DNA of 7,984 nt from Methanosarcina sp. (GTDB lineage: Archaea > Halobacteriota > Methanosarcinia > Methanosarcinales > Methanosarcinaceae): assembly GCA_017883485.1 (NCBI GenBank), contig JADGNM010000104.1, forward strand, positions 1 through 7,984. Reading direction: 5' to 3'. The stretch's first letter is position 1. Each line of letters begins with the position of its first letter. The notes beneath the pieces were generated by a model. The model ran no database searches. It was not told where the DNA came from and was given only the letters and a program-made list of their open reading frames with translations. Shown here piece by piece: positions 1 to 6,416 of this stretch. The translations under genes and the position numbers were made by a program.

Positions 1-31
1 ACGACACAAATGTGTTATTTTGTTAAATATG

Positions 32-41
32 CCTTTAAAAA
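32..41 (+). promoter_or_regulatory. Candidate TATA box for psmA and the superoperon
   Basis: TTTAAAAATA fits the archaeal TATA consensus loosely. The same ten bases occur at 6031-6040 upstream of pcc1. A purine-rich BRE is not clear before it. The predicted start would be near position 60-65. The sequence is AT-rich, so chance occurrence is possible. Confidence 0.35.
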
Positions 42-81
42 TATCCAATATCTCAAGATTATTATCCCAAATTGGCAGGGG

Positions 82-239
82 TGCGGAATGTGAGTTATAA
101 GGAATCAAAAGTCGATTTCCTTACCTGAATGCTGGGTCGGGGACTTTAAGCTCCTGAATTCCCAGGATATCCGCATAGATTCATGGCATTGATTGAAGCC
201 TTTTCTGGAAAGGCAATGATTTAGCTGACGACTATGCGG
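82..239 (+). ncRNA. Possible structured leader RNA with competing stems
   Basis: Hand folding gives a three-way junction. TGCGGA (82-87) pairs with TCCGCA (170-175). It encloses AAGGAATC (99-106) pairing with GATTTCCTT (114-122, one bulged base) and CTGGG (132-136) pairing with CCCAG (161-165). The 3' arm of the closing stem is also half of a second perfect 8-bp stem, CCGCATAG (171-178) with CTATGCGG (232-239). That second stem encloses a hairpin GCCTTT-TCTGG-AAAGGC (198-214). The two outer stems exclude each other, as in a switching leader. No known riboswitch class or sRNA family is recognised. Confidence is low because no alignment or energy calculation was possible. Confidence 0.3.
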
Positions 240-323
240 GTAGAGATCCTCAGATGGAAAAGACCGGTAGTTGACTGGGAAGATTGGAAACGTTACAAAC
301 AGAAATTAAGGGAGATATGTAAT

Positions 324-1070
324 ATGCAGATGGCACCACAAATGGGTTATGACAGGGCAATTACGGTTTTTAGCCCTGACGGAAGACTTTTTCAGGTAGA
401 ATATGCTCGTGAAGCGGTCAAGAGGGGAACAACAGCCGTAGGGATCAAGGCTTCAAATGGGGTAGTGCTGCTGGTTGACAAAAGAATAACGAGCAGACTA
501 GTGGAAGCGGAATCAATTGAAAAAATTTTCCAGATTGATGACCACATAGGAGCCGCAACATCAGGGCTTGTAGCAGACGCCCGCTCCCTTGTTGACAGAG
601 CCCGCGTAGAAGCGCAGGTCAACAGGGTTTCATATGACGAACCCATAGGCGTAGAAGTTATCTCCAAGAAAATCTGCGACCATAAGCAGACCTACACTCA
701 ATATGGTGGAGTCCGCCCTTACGGAACTGCACTCCTTATTGCAGGCGTGGACGACAGCTCTCCAAGGCTCTTTGAGACTGACCCTAGCGGTGCTCTTCTG
801 GAATACAAGGCAACAGCCATCGGAGCAGGCAGAAATGCAGTCGTAGAAGTTTTTGAGGCGGATTACAGAGAGGATATGAATATTGAAACGGCTATTCTCC
901 TCGGGATGGATGCGCTCTATAAAGCCGCTGAAGGTAAATTCGATGCTTTAACCCTTGAAGTGGGCATTGTATCCCTTCCGGATAAAATGTTCAGAAAGCT
1001 AGTTCCTAAAGAAGTTGAAAGCTATGTTCAGCAGATCCTTGAGAAACACAGGGGCGAACACAAAGAATAA
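324..1070 (+). CDS. psmA: 20S proteasome alpha subunit PsmA
   Basis: Alpha subunit (248 aa) of the archaeal 20S proteasome, which forms the outer heptameric rings that gate entry to the proteolytic chamber and bind the regulatory ATPase. The N-terminal alpha signature at residues 9-28 ([13 protein letters not shown] then LFQVEYA) is intact, as are the GTTAVGIK segment near residues 35-42 and RPYG at 131-134. There is no catalytic N-terminal Thr, as expected for an alpha subunit. The start at 324 was chosen because family members begin just ahead of the signature ([11 protein letters not shown]) and a GGGAG ribosome site lies 9 nt upstream. An in-frame ATG at 234 would add 30 residues unlike the family. 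The C-terminus ends in a charged helix ([13 protein letters not shown]). It is the first gene of the exosome superoperon in this window, and the conserved context agrees with its identity. Confidence 0.97.
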   Translation: MQMAPQMGYDRAITVFSPDGRLFQVEYAREAVKRGTTAVGIKASNGVVLLVDKRITSRLVEAESIEKIFQIDDHIGAATSGLVADARSLVDRARVEAQVNRVSYDEPIGVEVISKKICDHKQTYTQYGGVRPYGTALLIAGVDDSSPRLFETDPSGALLEYKATAIGAGRNAVVEVFEADYREDMNIETAILLGMDALYKAAEGKFDALTLEVGIVSLPDKMFRKLVPKEVESYVQQILEKHRGEHKE

Positions 1071-1074
1071 AACC

Positions 1075-1120
1075 TTTATAACCTTTAGAAAATGAGTAAT
1101 CAGAGAATTTTCGGATTCTC
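1075..1120 (+). promoter_or_regulatory. psmA-SBDS spacer with TATA-like box and hairpin
   Basis: The 79-nt gap between psmA and the SBDS gene carries AACCTTTATAACC, with a TATA-like TTTATAA at 1075-1081. It also has a perfect 6-bp hairpin, GAGAAT (1103-1108) with ATTCTC (1115-1120) and loop TTTCGG, followed by AT-rich sequence. This could be a weak internal promoter or a partial processing or termination site. Neither reading is proven by sequence alone. Confidence 0.3.
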
Positions 1121-1149
1121 AAAATTATATTTTGGGAAGGTATCTTAAG

Positions 1150-1842
1150 ATGGTGTCCCTGGATGAGGCAGTGACTGCAAGGCTCAAAAGAGGTAGCAAA
1201 CATTTCGAGATCCTGGTCGAGCCCGAAGGAGCTCTGGCTTACAAGCGAGGAGAAGGTATAAATCTGGAAGACGTTCTGGCAGTTGAAACTATTTTCGAAG
1301 ATGCAAACCGAGGGGATCGAGCAGCGGAATCCGATATTATCAATTCTTTTAAGACGACTGATCCCTATGAGATTGCTGACATTATCCTGAAACACGGAGA
1401 GCTTCAACTCACTGCTGAACAGAGAAAACGTATGCTTGAGGAAAAAAAGAAAAAGGTTATCTATACCATTTCCAGAAATGCAATTAATCCTCAGACAAGA
1501 GCACCACATCCTCCCGCGAGGATCGAGAAGGCGATGGAAGAGGCAAAGGTGCATATAGACCCTTTAAAAAGCGTGGATCAGCTGGTCAGTATTGCAATGA
1601 AAGCCATTCGCCCGCTTATACCCATCAGATTTGAGGAAATCAATATTGCCGTGAAAATTCCCCCGGAATATGCCCCCAAAACATATGGAGAAATTTCCAA
1701 GGTCGGAAACATTACAAAGGAAGAATGGCAGCGTGATGGCTCCTGGGTCGCGGTGATAAGGATTCCGGCAGGAGTTCAGACTGATTTTTACGCTCTTATA
1801 AATCATCTTACGAAAGGAGAGGCGCAAACTAAACTTTTATAA
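1150..1842 (+). CDS. SBDS/Sdo1 family ribosome maturation protein
   Basis: Archaeal orthologue of the Shwachman-Bodian-Diamond syndrome protein (Sdo1 in yeast), 230 aa, the normal length. In eukaryotes SBDS works with EFL1 to release eIF6 from the pre-60S subunit; an equivalent large-subunit role in archaea is inferred. The N-terminal FYSH domain spans about residues 1-90, with KRGSKHFEI at 13-21 and GDRA at 55-58. The central helical region carries the family motif [15 protein letters not shown] at 112-126. A ferredoxin-like C-terminal domain follows from about 160. The start at 1150 (MVSLDEAVT) follows GGAAGG at 1135-1140. A TTG at 1132 is in frame, but it overlaps that ribosome site and would add six residues absent from relatives. 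The gene sits between psmA and rrp4 as in other archaeal exosome superoperons, and archaeal SBDS has been reported in association with exosome components. Confidence 0.96.
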   Translation: MVSLDEAVTARLKRGSKHFEILVEPEGALAYKRGEGINLEDVLAVETIFEDANRGDRAAESDIINSFKTTDPYEIADIILKHGELQLTAEQRKRMLEEKKKKVIYTISRNAINPQTRAPHPPARIEKAMEEAKVHIDPLKSVDQLVSIAMKAIRPLIPIRFEEINIAVKIPPEYAPKTYGEISKVGNITKEEWQRDGSWVAVIRIPAGVQTDFYALINHLTKGEAQTKLL

Positions 1843-1853
1843 GAGGATGTTGG

Positions 1854-2636
1854 ATGGACAAAAAGATAGTGATCCCTGGTGACCTGTTATCCGAGAATGC
1901 GAAAAGATCTGGATACGGGACGTATGTCAAGAACAACAAGATCTATTCTTTGTTTTGCGGTATCGAGAATCTCAAAGAGGATAGAGTTGGAGTAATCCCC
2001 CTCGCGGGAGCCTATATCCCCTCAGTTAATGACGTGGTGATCGGGATTGTTATTGTGGTTACTCCATCCAACTGGATAATGGACATTGCCGCACCTTACG
2101 ATGGCCTGTTCCATGTATCCGAATATCCAAAAAGAATAGAATCACGGGATATGCCTGATGTTCTGGATGTAGGCGATTCCTTGATTCTCAGGGTAAAGGA
2201 TGTAGACAGTTCTATGAAAATTGAGCTTGCCCTGAGAGATTCAAACTTTAATAAACTCAAAACAGGCCAGATTGTCGAGGTTGAGCCTGTGAAGGTTCCC
2301 CGTGTAATAGGGCACGGCGGTTCCATGATCTCAATGCTGAAGAAAGAAACAAACTGCAGCATTTTCGTTGGTCAGAATGGCAGAATATGGATCGACGGAA
2401 AAGATGAGGATGTAGAGCTTTTAAGCAGGGCTCTCCGGAAGATTGAAGCTGAGGCTCAGCTTTCCGGATTGACAGATCGAGTCTATAATTTTTTGAAAAA
2501 TGAAAGAATGAAACAGAAAGAGCCCAAACCTGCAAAGTTCTTTAAAAATGAGAAGAAAGGCACGAGTTTAGCAAAAGAAAACCATTCAGAAGAGATCTAC
2601 AGAAAAATTGATGTATTGCTGGACCCGAATAATTGA
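1854..2636 (+). CDS. rrp4: Exosome cap subunit Rrp4 (S1 and KH domains)
   Basis: RNA-binding cap protein of the archaeal exosome (260 aa), which sits on the Rrp41/Rrp42 ring and guides RNA into the central channel. The N-terminal domain contains VIPGDLL at 6-12. An S1 domain lies at about 57-128 (DVVIGIVIVVTPSNWIMDI, then GLFHVSEYP). A KH domain lies at about 137-205, with the GXXG loop G153-H-G-G156 in RVIGHGGSMI. The final 45 or so residues are rich in Lys (KNERMKQKEPKPAKFFKNEKK), probably disordered, and end in a possible short helix EEIYRKIDVLL. The start has GAGG at 1843-1846, 7 nt before the ATG and 11 nt after the SBDS stop, so the two genes are probably translated from one transcript. 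KH rather than zinc-ribbon character separates it from Csl4, which is not in this window. Confidence 0.96.
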   Translation: MDKKIVIPGDLLSENAKRSGYGTYVKNNKIYSLFCGIENLKEDRVGVIPLAGAYIPSVNDVVIGIVIVVTPSNWIMDIAAPYDGLFHVSEYPKRIESRDMPDVLDVGDSLILRVKDVDSSMKIELALRDSNFNKLKTGQIVEVEPVKVPRVIGHGGSMISMLKKETNCSIFVGQNGRIWIDGKDEDVELLSRALRKIEAEAQLSGLTDRVYNFLKNERMKQKEPKPAKFFKNEKKGTSLAKENHSEEIYRKIDVLLDPNN

Positions 2637-2669
2637 TTTTTGTTTTAGGAGTTTTTTGGAGATTAAAGT

Positions 2670-4091
2670 ATGAGCAGTATGAGTGATAAACCTGAAAAAC
2701 TAATCACTGACGATGGGCTGCGCCTGGACGGGAGGCGAGCGGATGAGATCAGGCCCATGAAAATAGAGATAGGCGTGCTTTCCAGAGCCGATGGTTCGTG
2801 TTATCTTGAATGGGGCAAGAATAAGGTCCTGGTAGGCGTATTTGGCCCGAGAGAGGTCCACCCCCGTCGTACACAGCGGGCAGATACTGCAGTTATCCGT
2901 TATAAGTACAATATGGCTTCTTTTTCCGTAGAAGACCGAGCTCGTCCTGGGCCTAGCAGGCGCAGCATTGAAATTTCAAAGGTTTCCAGGGAAGCTTTTG
3001 AACCGGTTATAATGTCTGAGCTTTTCCCTAAAACGGCAATTGATATTTTTGTAGAAGTACTTCAGGCTGATGCAGGAACGAGAACAGCAGCAATCAATGC
3101 TTCAAGTGTAGCCCTTGCAGATGCCGGCATTCCTATGAAAGGTCTAATCACTTCCTGCGCCTTCGGAAAAGTTGACGGGCAGATAGTACTCGACCTCAAC
3201 AAGGAAGAAGATAATTATGGCGAGGCCGATTTTCCTGTAGCAATGACTCAGGATGGAGAAATTACCCTTCTCCAGATGGACGGGCATCTCACCCCTGAAG
3301 AAATTAATAAGGGCCTGGAACTTGTGAGAAAAGGCTGTAAGGAAATTCTCGAAATTCAGCAGGCAGTCCTGAGAAAGAAGTTCGAAACTCCGGTTGAAGA
3401 GACAGCGGAAGAAGCTTCAGAAACTGAAGATATTGAGAACAAAGTCGTCGAAACAGAAGCATCCTTTGAATACTCTCCAGAGGCAGCAGCTATCGAAGAC
3501 TCTCTTGAAGGAGCTGAAGAGCTTGAAGGAGCCGAAGAGCTCGAAGAGGAACTCACAGAAGAAAGCTCCGAAACCAGTGCTGTTACTGAAGAAACTCCTG
3601 AATATGAAGAGTTAGAAGAAATAATTAAAGAAGCCGAGGCCGTAGTAGAGGAAGACTCTTTAGAAGAAGCGATTGAACAGGAAATCGAAGAAGAGGAGGG
3701 AGAAGAGGCTTTAGAAGAGGAAGCTGAGTTTGAAGCCTCTTTTGAGGCAGCTCCAGAGCCCGAAGAATTTGAAAAGCTTGAGCCCGGCAAGGAAGAATCA
3801 GTTTCCGGCGAGGAAGAAGAAGAAAAAGAAGAAGAAGAAGTGATGTCAGAATCTCAGGACTCTGCTGGCGAAGAGATTCAGCTTGAAGAGGAGACGGGAA
3901 TTGAAGAGGTTGCCTCAGAGGAAACTATTGAGCCTGAACAGGAAATTGAGTCCAAAGCTATAACCGGGAAAGAAGTTCCTGCTGAAGAGATAGTGAAGAC
4001 TGAAGAAAAACCTGAAGAAGAGAGATGTGAAGGACCCTGGAAGGTAGTAAAAGACCCCTCTGAATCAGGAAGCAGAGGTGAAAACGAATGA
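2670..4091 (+). CDS. rrp41: Catalytic exosome subunit Rrp41 with long acidic tail
   Basis: Phosphorolytic 3'-5' exoribonuclease and polyadenylating subunit of the exosome ring, RNase PH family. Residues 1-238 form the complete enzyme: LDGRRADEIRP near 19-29, the RNA/phosphate-binding RPGPSRRSIEISK at 92-104 with R97-R98, LQADAGTRTA at 131-140, and the acidic pair D181 and D187 in EEDNYGEADFP. These positions correspond to the catalytic Asp pair of PNPase-type RNase PH domains, so it is predicted active. Residues 239-473 are an extra tail: by hand count 94 of 235 residues are Glu and only about 13 are Lys or Arg. It contains the short repeat GAEELE twice and ends in PWKVVKDPSESGSRGENE. Typical archaeal Rrp41 is about 245 aa, so this one is nearly doubled. 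From memory, Methanosarcina orthologues are similarly long. GGAG at 2658-2661 supports the ATG at 2670. Its stop overlaps the rrp42 start. Confidence 0.97.
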   Translation: MSSMSDKPEKLITDDGLRLDGRRADEIRPMKIEIGVLSRADGSCYLEWGKNKVLVGVFGPREVHPRRTQRADTAVIRYKYNMASFSVEDRARPGPSRRSIEISKVSREAFEPVIMSELFPKTAIDIFVEVLQADAGTRTAAINASSVALADAGIPMKGLITSCAFGKVDGQIVLDLNKEEDNYGEADFPVAMTQDGEITLLQMDGHLTPEEINKGLELVRKGCKEILEIQQAVLRKKFETPVEETAEEASETEDIENKVVETEASFEYSPEAAAIEDSLEGAEELEGAEELEEELTEESSETSAVTEETPEYEELEEIIKEAEAVVEEDSLEEAIEQEIEEEEGEEALEEEAEFEASFEAAPEPEEFEKLEPGKEESVSGEEEEEKEEEEVMSESQDSAGEEIQLEEETGIEEVASEETIEPEQEIESKAITGKEVPAEEIVKTEEKPEEERCEGPWKVVKDPSESGSRGENE

Positions 4092-4879
4092 GTGAAGTTA
4101 TTGCTACGCTTAAGAAGGACTACATTTACAACCTTATGATTAAAGGAAAGCGTCAGGATGGACGTGGGTTTAAGGATTTCAGAGATATGAAACTCGAAAC
4201 AAACGTTATCGTCAAAGCCGAAGGCTCGGCAAAGGTAACTCTTGGAGAAACTCAGGTTCTTGTAGGAGTTAAACTCCAGACGGGAACCCCTTTTCCAGAC
4301 TCTCAAGACGAAGGCGTGATTATCACCAATCTGGAGCTTAACCCTATTGCTTCTCCTGATTTTGAGCCAGGCCCGCCCAAAGAGGAAGCTATTGAAATGG
4401 CAAGAGTTGTGGACAGGGGAATCCGGGAATCGGGCTCAATTGATGTAAAAAAGCTATGCATAACACTTGGAGAATCTGTCTGGATTGTCTTTATAGATGT
4501 TCATATTCTCAATGATAACGGAAATCTCATTGATGCGTCCTGTCTGGCTGCCATTGCAGCTCTCATGACCACGGTTGTCCCGAACGAACAGCAGGGAATT
4601 GGTCCGAATGCACCCCTTGCAATGAAAGAGATCCCAGTAGGCATAACTCTCGCTAAGATCGGCTCAAAGCTGATGGTGGACCCCTCGCTGGATGAAGAGA
4701 AAGTTTGCGAAACAAAACTTACAATTGTATCGAGTTCGGACGGATCCGTCGCCGGCATGCAGAAAATGGGTTCTGGTACTTTCACTGAAGCAGAGATTCT
4801 GGATGCAATCGATATTGCGCGCGAAAAGGCAGCCGAACTCCGGGAACTTCACCTTGAAGGGCTAGTAAAGCAGGAATAA
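4088..4879 (+). CDS. rrp42: Non-catalytic exosome ring subunit Rrp42
   Basis: Second RNase PH-fold subunit of the archaeal exosome (263 aa, normal length). It pairs with Rrp41 into the trimer-of-dimers ring and helps bind RNA and form the active site without being catalytic itself. KRQDGRGFKDFR at 21-32 is the family opening. SAKVTLGETQVLVGVK at 47-62 and NLELNPIASPDFEPGPP at 81-97 are typical of Rrp42 rather than Rrp41. In the region equivalent to the Rrp41 catalytic GEAD motif it reads MVDPSLDEEKV (196-206), which fits the inactive subunit. The ATG overlaps the rrp41 stop (ATGA at 4088-4091), so translation is probably coupled, which would help keep the two subunits at equal levels. The C-terminus is a helix (AREKAAELRELHLEGLVKQE). 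Confidence 0.97.
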   Translation: MSEVIATLKKDYIYNLMIKGKRQDGRGFKDFRDMKLETNVIVKAEGSAKVTLGETQVLVGVKLQTGTPFPDSQDEGVIITNLELNPIASPDFEPGPPKEEAIEMARVVDRGIRESGSIDVKKLCITLGESVWIVFIDVHILNDNGNLIDASCLAAIAALMTTVVPNEQQGIGPNAPLAMKEIPVGITLAKIGSKLMVDPSLDEEKVCETKLTIVSSSDGSVAGMQKMGSGTFTEAEILDAIDIAREKAAELRELHLEGLVKQE

Positions 4880-4899
4880 TTCAGGCTGGATGAATTAAG

Positions 4900-4907
4900 T
4901 ATAAATA
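4900..4907 (+). promoter_or_regulatory. Candidate TATA box upstream of the L37Ae gene
   Basis: TATAAATA preceded by the purine-rich AATTAAG resembles an archaeal BRE-TATA pair. It lies 20 nt after the rrp42 stop, in the largest gap inside the superoperon. It would start a transcript near 4925-4932 with a leader of roughly 145-150 nt. It suggests that L37Ae, rpoP and the Brix gene have their own promoter as well as read-through. Confidence 0.45.
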
Positions 4908-4925
4908 TTAAATGCTCCAGTATTA

Positions 4926-5050
4926 CGGTCTAAGCGCGCAGCAATAGTTGATAGGCAGAACAGGTTGTGGCTTGCAGAGACCTGACCCGTGGGCCAGCCG
5001 GTTCTGAAATAAGTCACTCCAGACTTAAAAAATCATTTCTGACTTAGACC
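4926..5050 (+). ncRNA. Possible structured leader of the L37Ae gene
   Basis: This non-coding stretch has several perfect inverted repeats. GGTCTAAGC (4927-4935) pairs with GCTT (4970-4973) and AGACC (4978-4982), leaving a 4-nt bulge GCAG. CAGAAC (4956-4961) pairs with GTTCTG (5001-5006); these two stems cross, so they form a pseudoknot or compete. Further on, TAAGTC (5010-5015) can pair with either of two GACTTA copies, at 5022-5027 or 5041-5046. AAGGAG at 5061-5066 is the ribosome site of the next gene. A ribosomal-protein autoregulatory leader is one reading, and an independent sRNA is another. No H/ACA or C/D family could be assigned. Confidence 0.3.
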
Positions 5051-5062
5051 TTTATGTTTTAA

Positions 5063-5359
<297 letters not shown>

Positions 5360-5379
5360 AATCTTGAGGATGTGGAAGT

Positions 5380-5517
5380 ATGGGATATAAGTGCACTCGC
5401 TGTAAACAAAAAGTGGAAATTGACTACGAGTACACAGGCATAAGGTGCCCGTACTGCGGACACAGAATTCTGGTAAAAGAGCGTCCTACAACCATTAAAC
5501 GCGTCATAGCCGAGTAA
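5380..5517 (+). CDS. rpoP: DNA-directed RNA polymerase subunit P
   Basis: Small zinc-binding subunit of archaeal RNA polymerase (45 aa), the equivalent of eukaryotic Rpb12/Rpc10. Translation gives [16 protein letters not shown] and so on, with zinc ligands C5, C8, C23 and C26 (CTRC and CPYC), followed by [10 protein letters not shown] and the basic end TIKRVIAE. These are the family hallmarks and the length is normal. GAGGA at 5366-5370 is 9 nt before the ATG. The gene starts 20 nt after L37Ae and ends 5 nt before the Brix gene, so co-transcription is very likely. It was found by direct translation because the product is very short. Confidence 0.95.
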   Translation: MGYKCTRCKQKVEIDYEYTGIRCPYCGHRILVKERPTTIKRVIAE

Positions 5518-5522
5518 GGAGT

Positions 5523-5996
5523 ATGTTAATTACTTCTTCTCGCAAACCTTCTGCAAAGACCCGGACGCTTTGCAAGCTGCTGTCAAGGTTTACAGCCGGA
5601 AGATGCATAAATCGCGGAAAAATGGGCATGCAGGAGCTTCTGGATTTCGCACAGGGCGGGCCTCTCATAGTTATAGGAGAGTACCACGGGAATCCGGGGG
5701 AACTCAGCTTTTATGATGAAACCGGAAAACTCCTTTTTTCTCTCAGGTTTGCAGACCGGTATTCCCAGGAAATAGATTCTTTCTGGTTTCCCGATGTTGA
5801 ACTCGCTCTCACAGGCCATGGGGAGATTTCGGATGCTCTTGAGTCTTTTTTCCACTTTCAAAGGATTGAGGGTGATAAAATTGATCAACTTCCTTCACGC
5901 TCCACTTTAATAGCTGCGGGAGAGAAGGATATAGATTTTATAGGTGACGGGAAGTCGCTTTTTAAATTAAGTATTAGAGGTTTTAAAAAGTACTGA
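5523..5996 (+). CDS. Archaeal Brix-domain ribosome biogenesis protein (Imp4-like)
   Basis: Single-domain Brix protein of 157 aa, the archaeal relative of eukaryotic Imp4, Rpf1/2 and Brx1, thought to act in rRNA processing or ribosome assembly. It opens with the family motif [20 protein letters not shown], followed by the central segment [18 protein letters not shown] (48-65), LLFSLRF (70-76) and the closing [22 protein letters not shown]. Identification rests on the N-terminal SRKPS motif, the length and the position after rpoP. ATG 5523 is the only start codon in frame after the upstream TAG. The only purine-rich ribosome site, GGAG at 5518-5521, is a single base from the ATG, which is unusually close. 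Initiation may rely on coupling to the rpoP stop at 5515-5517. Confidence 0.88.
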   Translation: MLITSSRKPSAKTRTLCKLLSRFTAGRCINRGKMGMQELLDFAQGGPLIVIGEYHGNPGELSFYDETGKLLFSLRFADRYSQEIDSFWFPDVELALTGHGEISDALESFFHFQRIEGDKIDQLPSRSTLIAAGEKDIDFIGDGKSLFKLSIRGFKKY

Positions 5997-6030
5997 CCTT
6001 AAAACCTTCGTTTTGACATAATTTTTAAAG

Positions 6031-6040
6031 TTTAAAAATA
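6031..6040 (+). promoter_or_regulatory. Candidate TATA box for pcc1
   Basis: TTTAAAAATA lies in an 87-nt AT-rich gap and is identical to the box at 32-41 upstream of psmA. TTAAAG just before it could be a weak BRE. A start near 6060 would leave a leader of about 20-25 nt containing the AGGAGG ribosome site. Low sequence complexity makes this tentative. Confidence 0.35.
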
Positions 6041-6083
6041 GGCCGGTTTTTAAGTAAAATTGTAAATTATCAGGAGGAATTCC

Positions 6084-6329
6084 TTGAGACTTTTCGCAGA
6101 ATTTACTTTTGAAACCGAGACTGCAGAAACGATCTACAGAGCTGTCCTGCCCGAGCTTAGTGATAATTTTTCAGAAAGGTCTGCAATAGGCCTGTCCCTT
6201 AAGGATGCAAAAAAGCTGGTACTGAGTGTAAAAGCCGAAGATCCGGTTTCCCTCCGTTCAGCTCTGAACACCTGGTTCAGGCTTATCCAGATTGCCCAGG
6301 AAGTCCTTGAAGTTACTGAAACCCGGTAG
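6084..6329 (+). CDS. pcc1: KEOPS complex subunit Pcc1
   Basis: Small dimerising subunit (81 aa) of KEOPS, the complex that makes N6-threonylcarbamoyladenosine on tRNA. Pcc1 bridges and activates Kae1. The length and the fold pattern fit: an N-terminal strand (RLFAEFTFE), then a helix (AETIYRAVLPEL), the strand SAIGLSLKDAKKLVLSVKAED and the family-typical long C-terminal helix SLRSALNTWFRLIQIAQEVLE, where the Pcc1/CTAG motif (hydrophobic, LR-ALN-W-RLI) is clear. Translation starts at TTG 6084, supported by a strong AGGAGG at 6072-6077 with 6-nt spacing; no ATG is available near it. In related archaea pcc1 belongs to this superoperon and prefoldin beta often follows. Here a repeat array follows the stop after only 7 nt. 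Confidence 0.9.
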   Translation: MRLFAEFTFETETAETIYRAVLPELSDNFSERSAIGLSLKDAKKLVLSVKAEDPVSLRSALNTWFRLIQIAQEVLEVTETR

Positions 6330-6336
6330 GACCGCC

Positions 6337-6401
6337 CGAGTTGCGCCAGTCGAGTTGCGCCAGTCGAGTTGCGCCAGTCGAGTTGCGCCAGTCGAGTTGC
6401 G
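6337..6401. repeat. Tandem 14-bp repeat, four full copies plus partial
   Basis: The unit CGAGTTGCGCCAGT is repeated exactly at 6337-6350, 6351-6364, 6365-6378 and 6379-6392, and a fifth copy breaks off after nine bases (6393-6401). The array is GC-rich against an AT-rich flank and begins 7 nt after the pcc1 stop. There are no spacers, so it is not a CRISPR array. Two short reading frames across it merely translate the repeat. Perfect identity suggests recent expansion by slippage or recombination. Confidence 0.95.
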
Positions 6402-6408
6402 GCTCGAC
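6391..6408 (+). repeat. Hairpin at the end of the tandem array
   Basis: GTCGAG (6391-6396), loop TTGCGG, and CTCGAC (6403-6408) form a perfect 6-bp hairpin made from the last repeat junction and the first bases after the array. The same 5' arm GTCGAG recurs at each repeat junction (6349, 6363 and 6377), so four copies could compete for the single 3' arm. Confidence 0.6.
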
Positions 6409-6416
6409 GATACGCT

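Larger units (their letters stand above)
1..323 (+). other. Gene-free leader region upstream of psmA
   Basis: No convincing protein gene is seen here. Two short open stretches run in from the left edge, but neither resembles a known protein. From left to right it holds a small palindrome at 4-15 (ACACA-AA-TGTGT) followed by T-rich DNA, a TATA-like box at 32-41, and then several inverted repeats between 82 and 239. A Shine-Dalgarno GGGAG at 310-314 lies 9 nt before the psmA ATG. In many archaea the RNase P protein genes (rnp2/rnp3) directly precede psmA; neither is recognisable in this interval, though they could lie further left. If transcription starts about 25 nt after the TATA-like box, the psmA leader would be roughly 260 nt, which is compatible with the long 5' UTRs known in Methanosarcina. 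This is inference. Confidence 0.5.

Noticed and set aside
1..100. C-terminal end of an upstream protein gene
   Set aside because: Two frames are open from the left edge, but their translations are not recognisable and the composition is AT-rich and non-coding in character; too little sequence to decide.
82..239. tRNA or C/D-box sRNA in the psmA leader
   Set aside because: No T-loop GTTC motif or cloverleaf is found. CTGA boxes occur, but no matching C box with a terminal stem.
234..323. Upstream in-frame ATG extending PsmA by 30 residues
   Set aside because: The extra residues do not resemble the alpha-subunit N-terminus, while ATG 324 has a well-placed GGGAG and gives the expected family start.
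1132..1149. TTG start for the SBDS gene
   Set aside because: It overlaps the GGAAGG ribosome site that serves ATG 1150, and would add six residues not expected in the family.
3394..3615. Lys/Leu-rich 73-aa plus-strand frame inside rrp41
   Set aside because: It is a frame-shifted reading of the Glu-rich repeat codons, with no ribosome site or family.
3356..3790. Ser-rich 144-aa minus-strand frame
   Set aside because: It is the complement of the Glu codons (GAA/GAG read as TTC/CTC or, shifted, TCT/TCC) in the Rrp41 tail, a composition shadow.
4926..5050. Box H/ACA or C/D guide RNA before L37Ae
   Set aside because: No ACA tail at the right distance from a hairpin, no clear kink-turn, and only a weak C box (GTTGATA).
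6337..6401. CRISPR array
   Set aside because: Repeats of 14 bp are directly adjacent without spacers and no cas gene is present.
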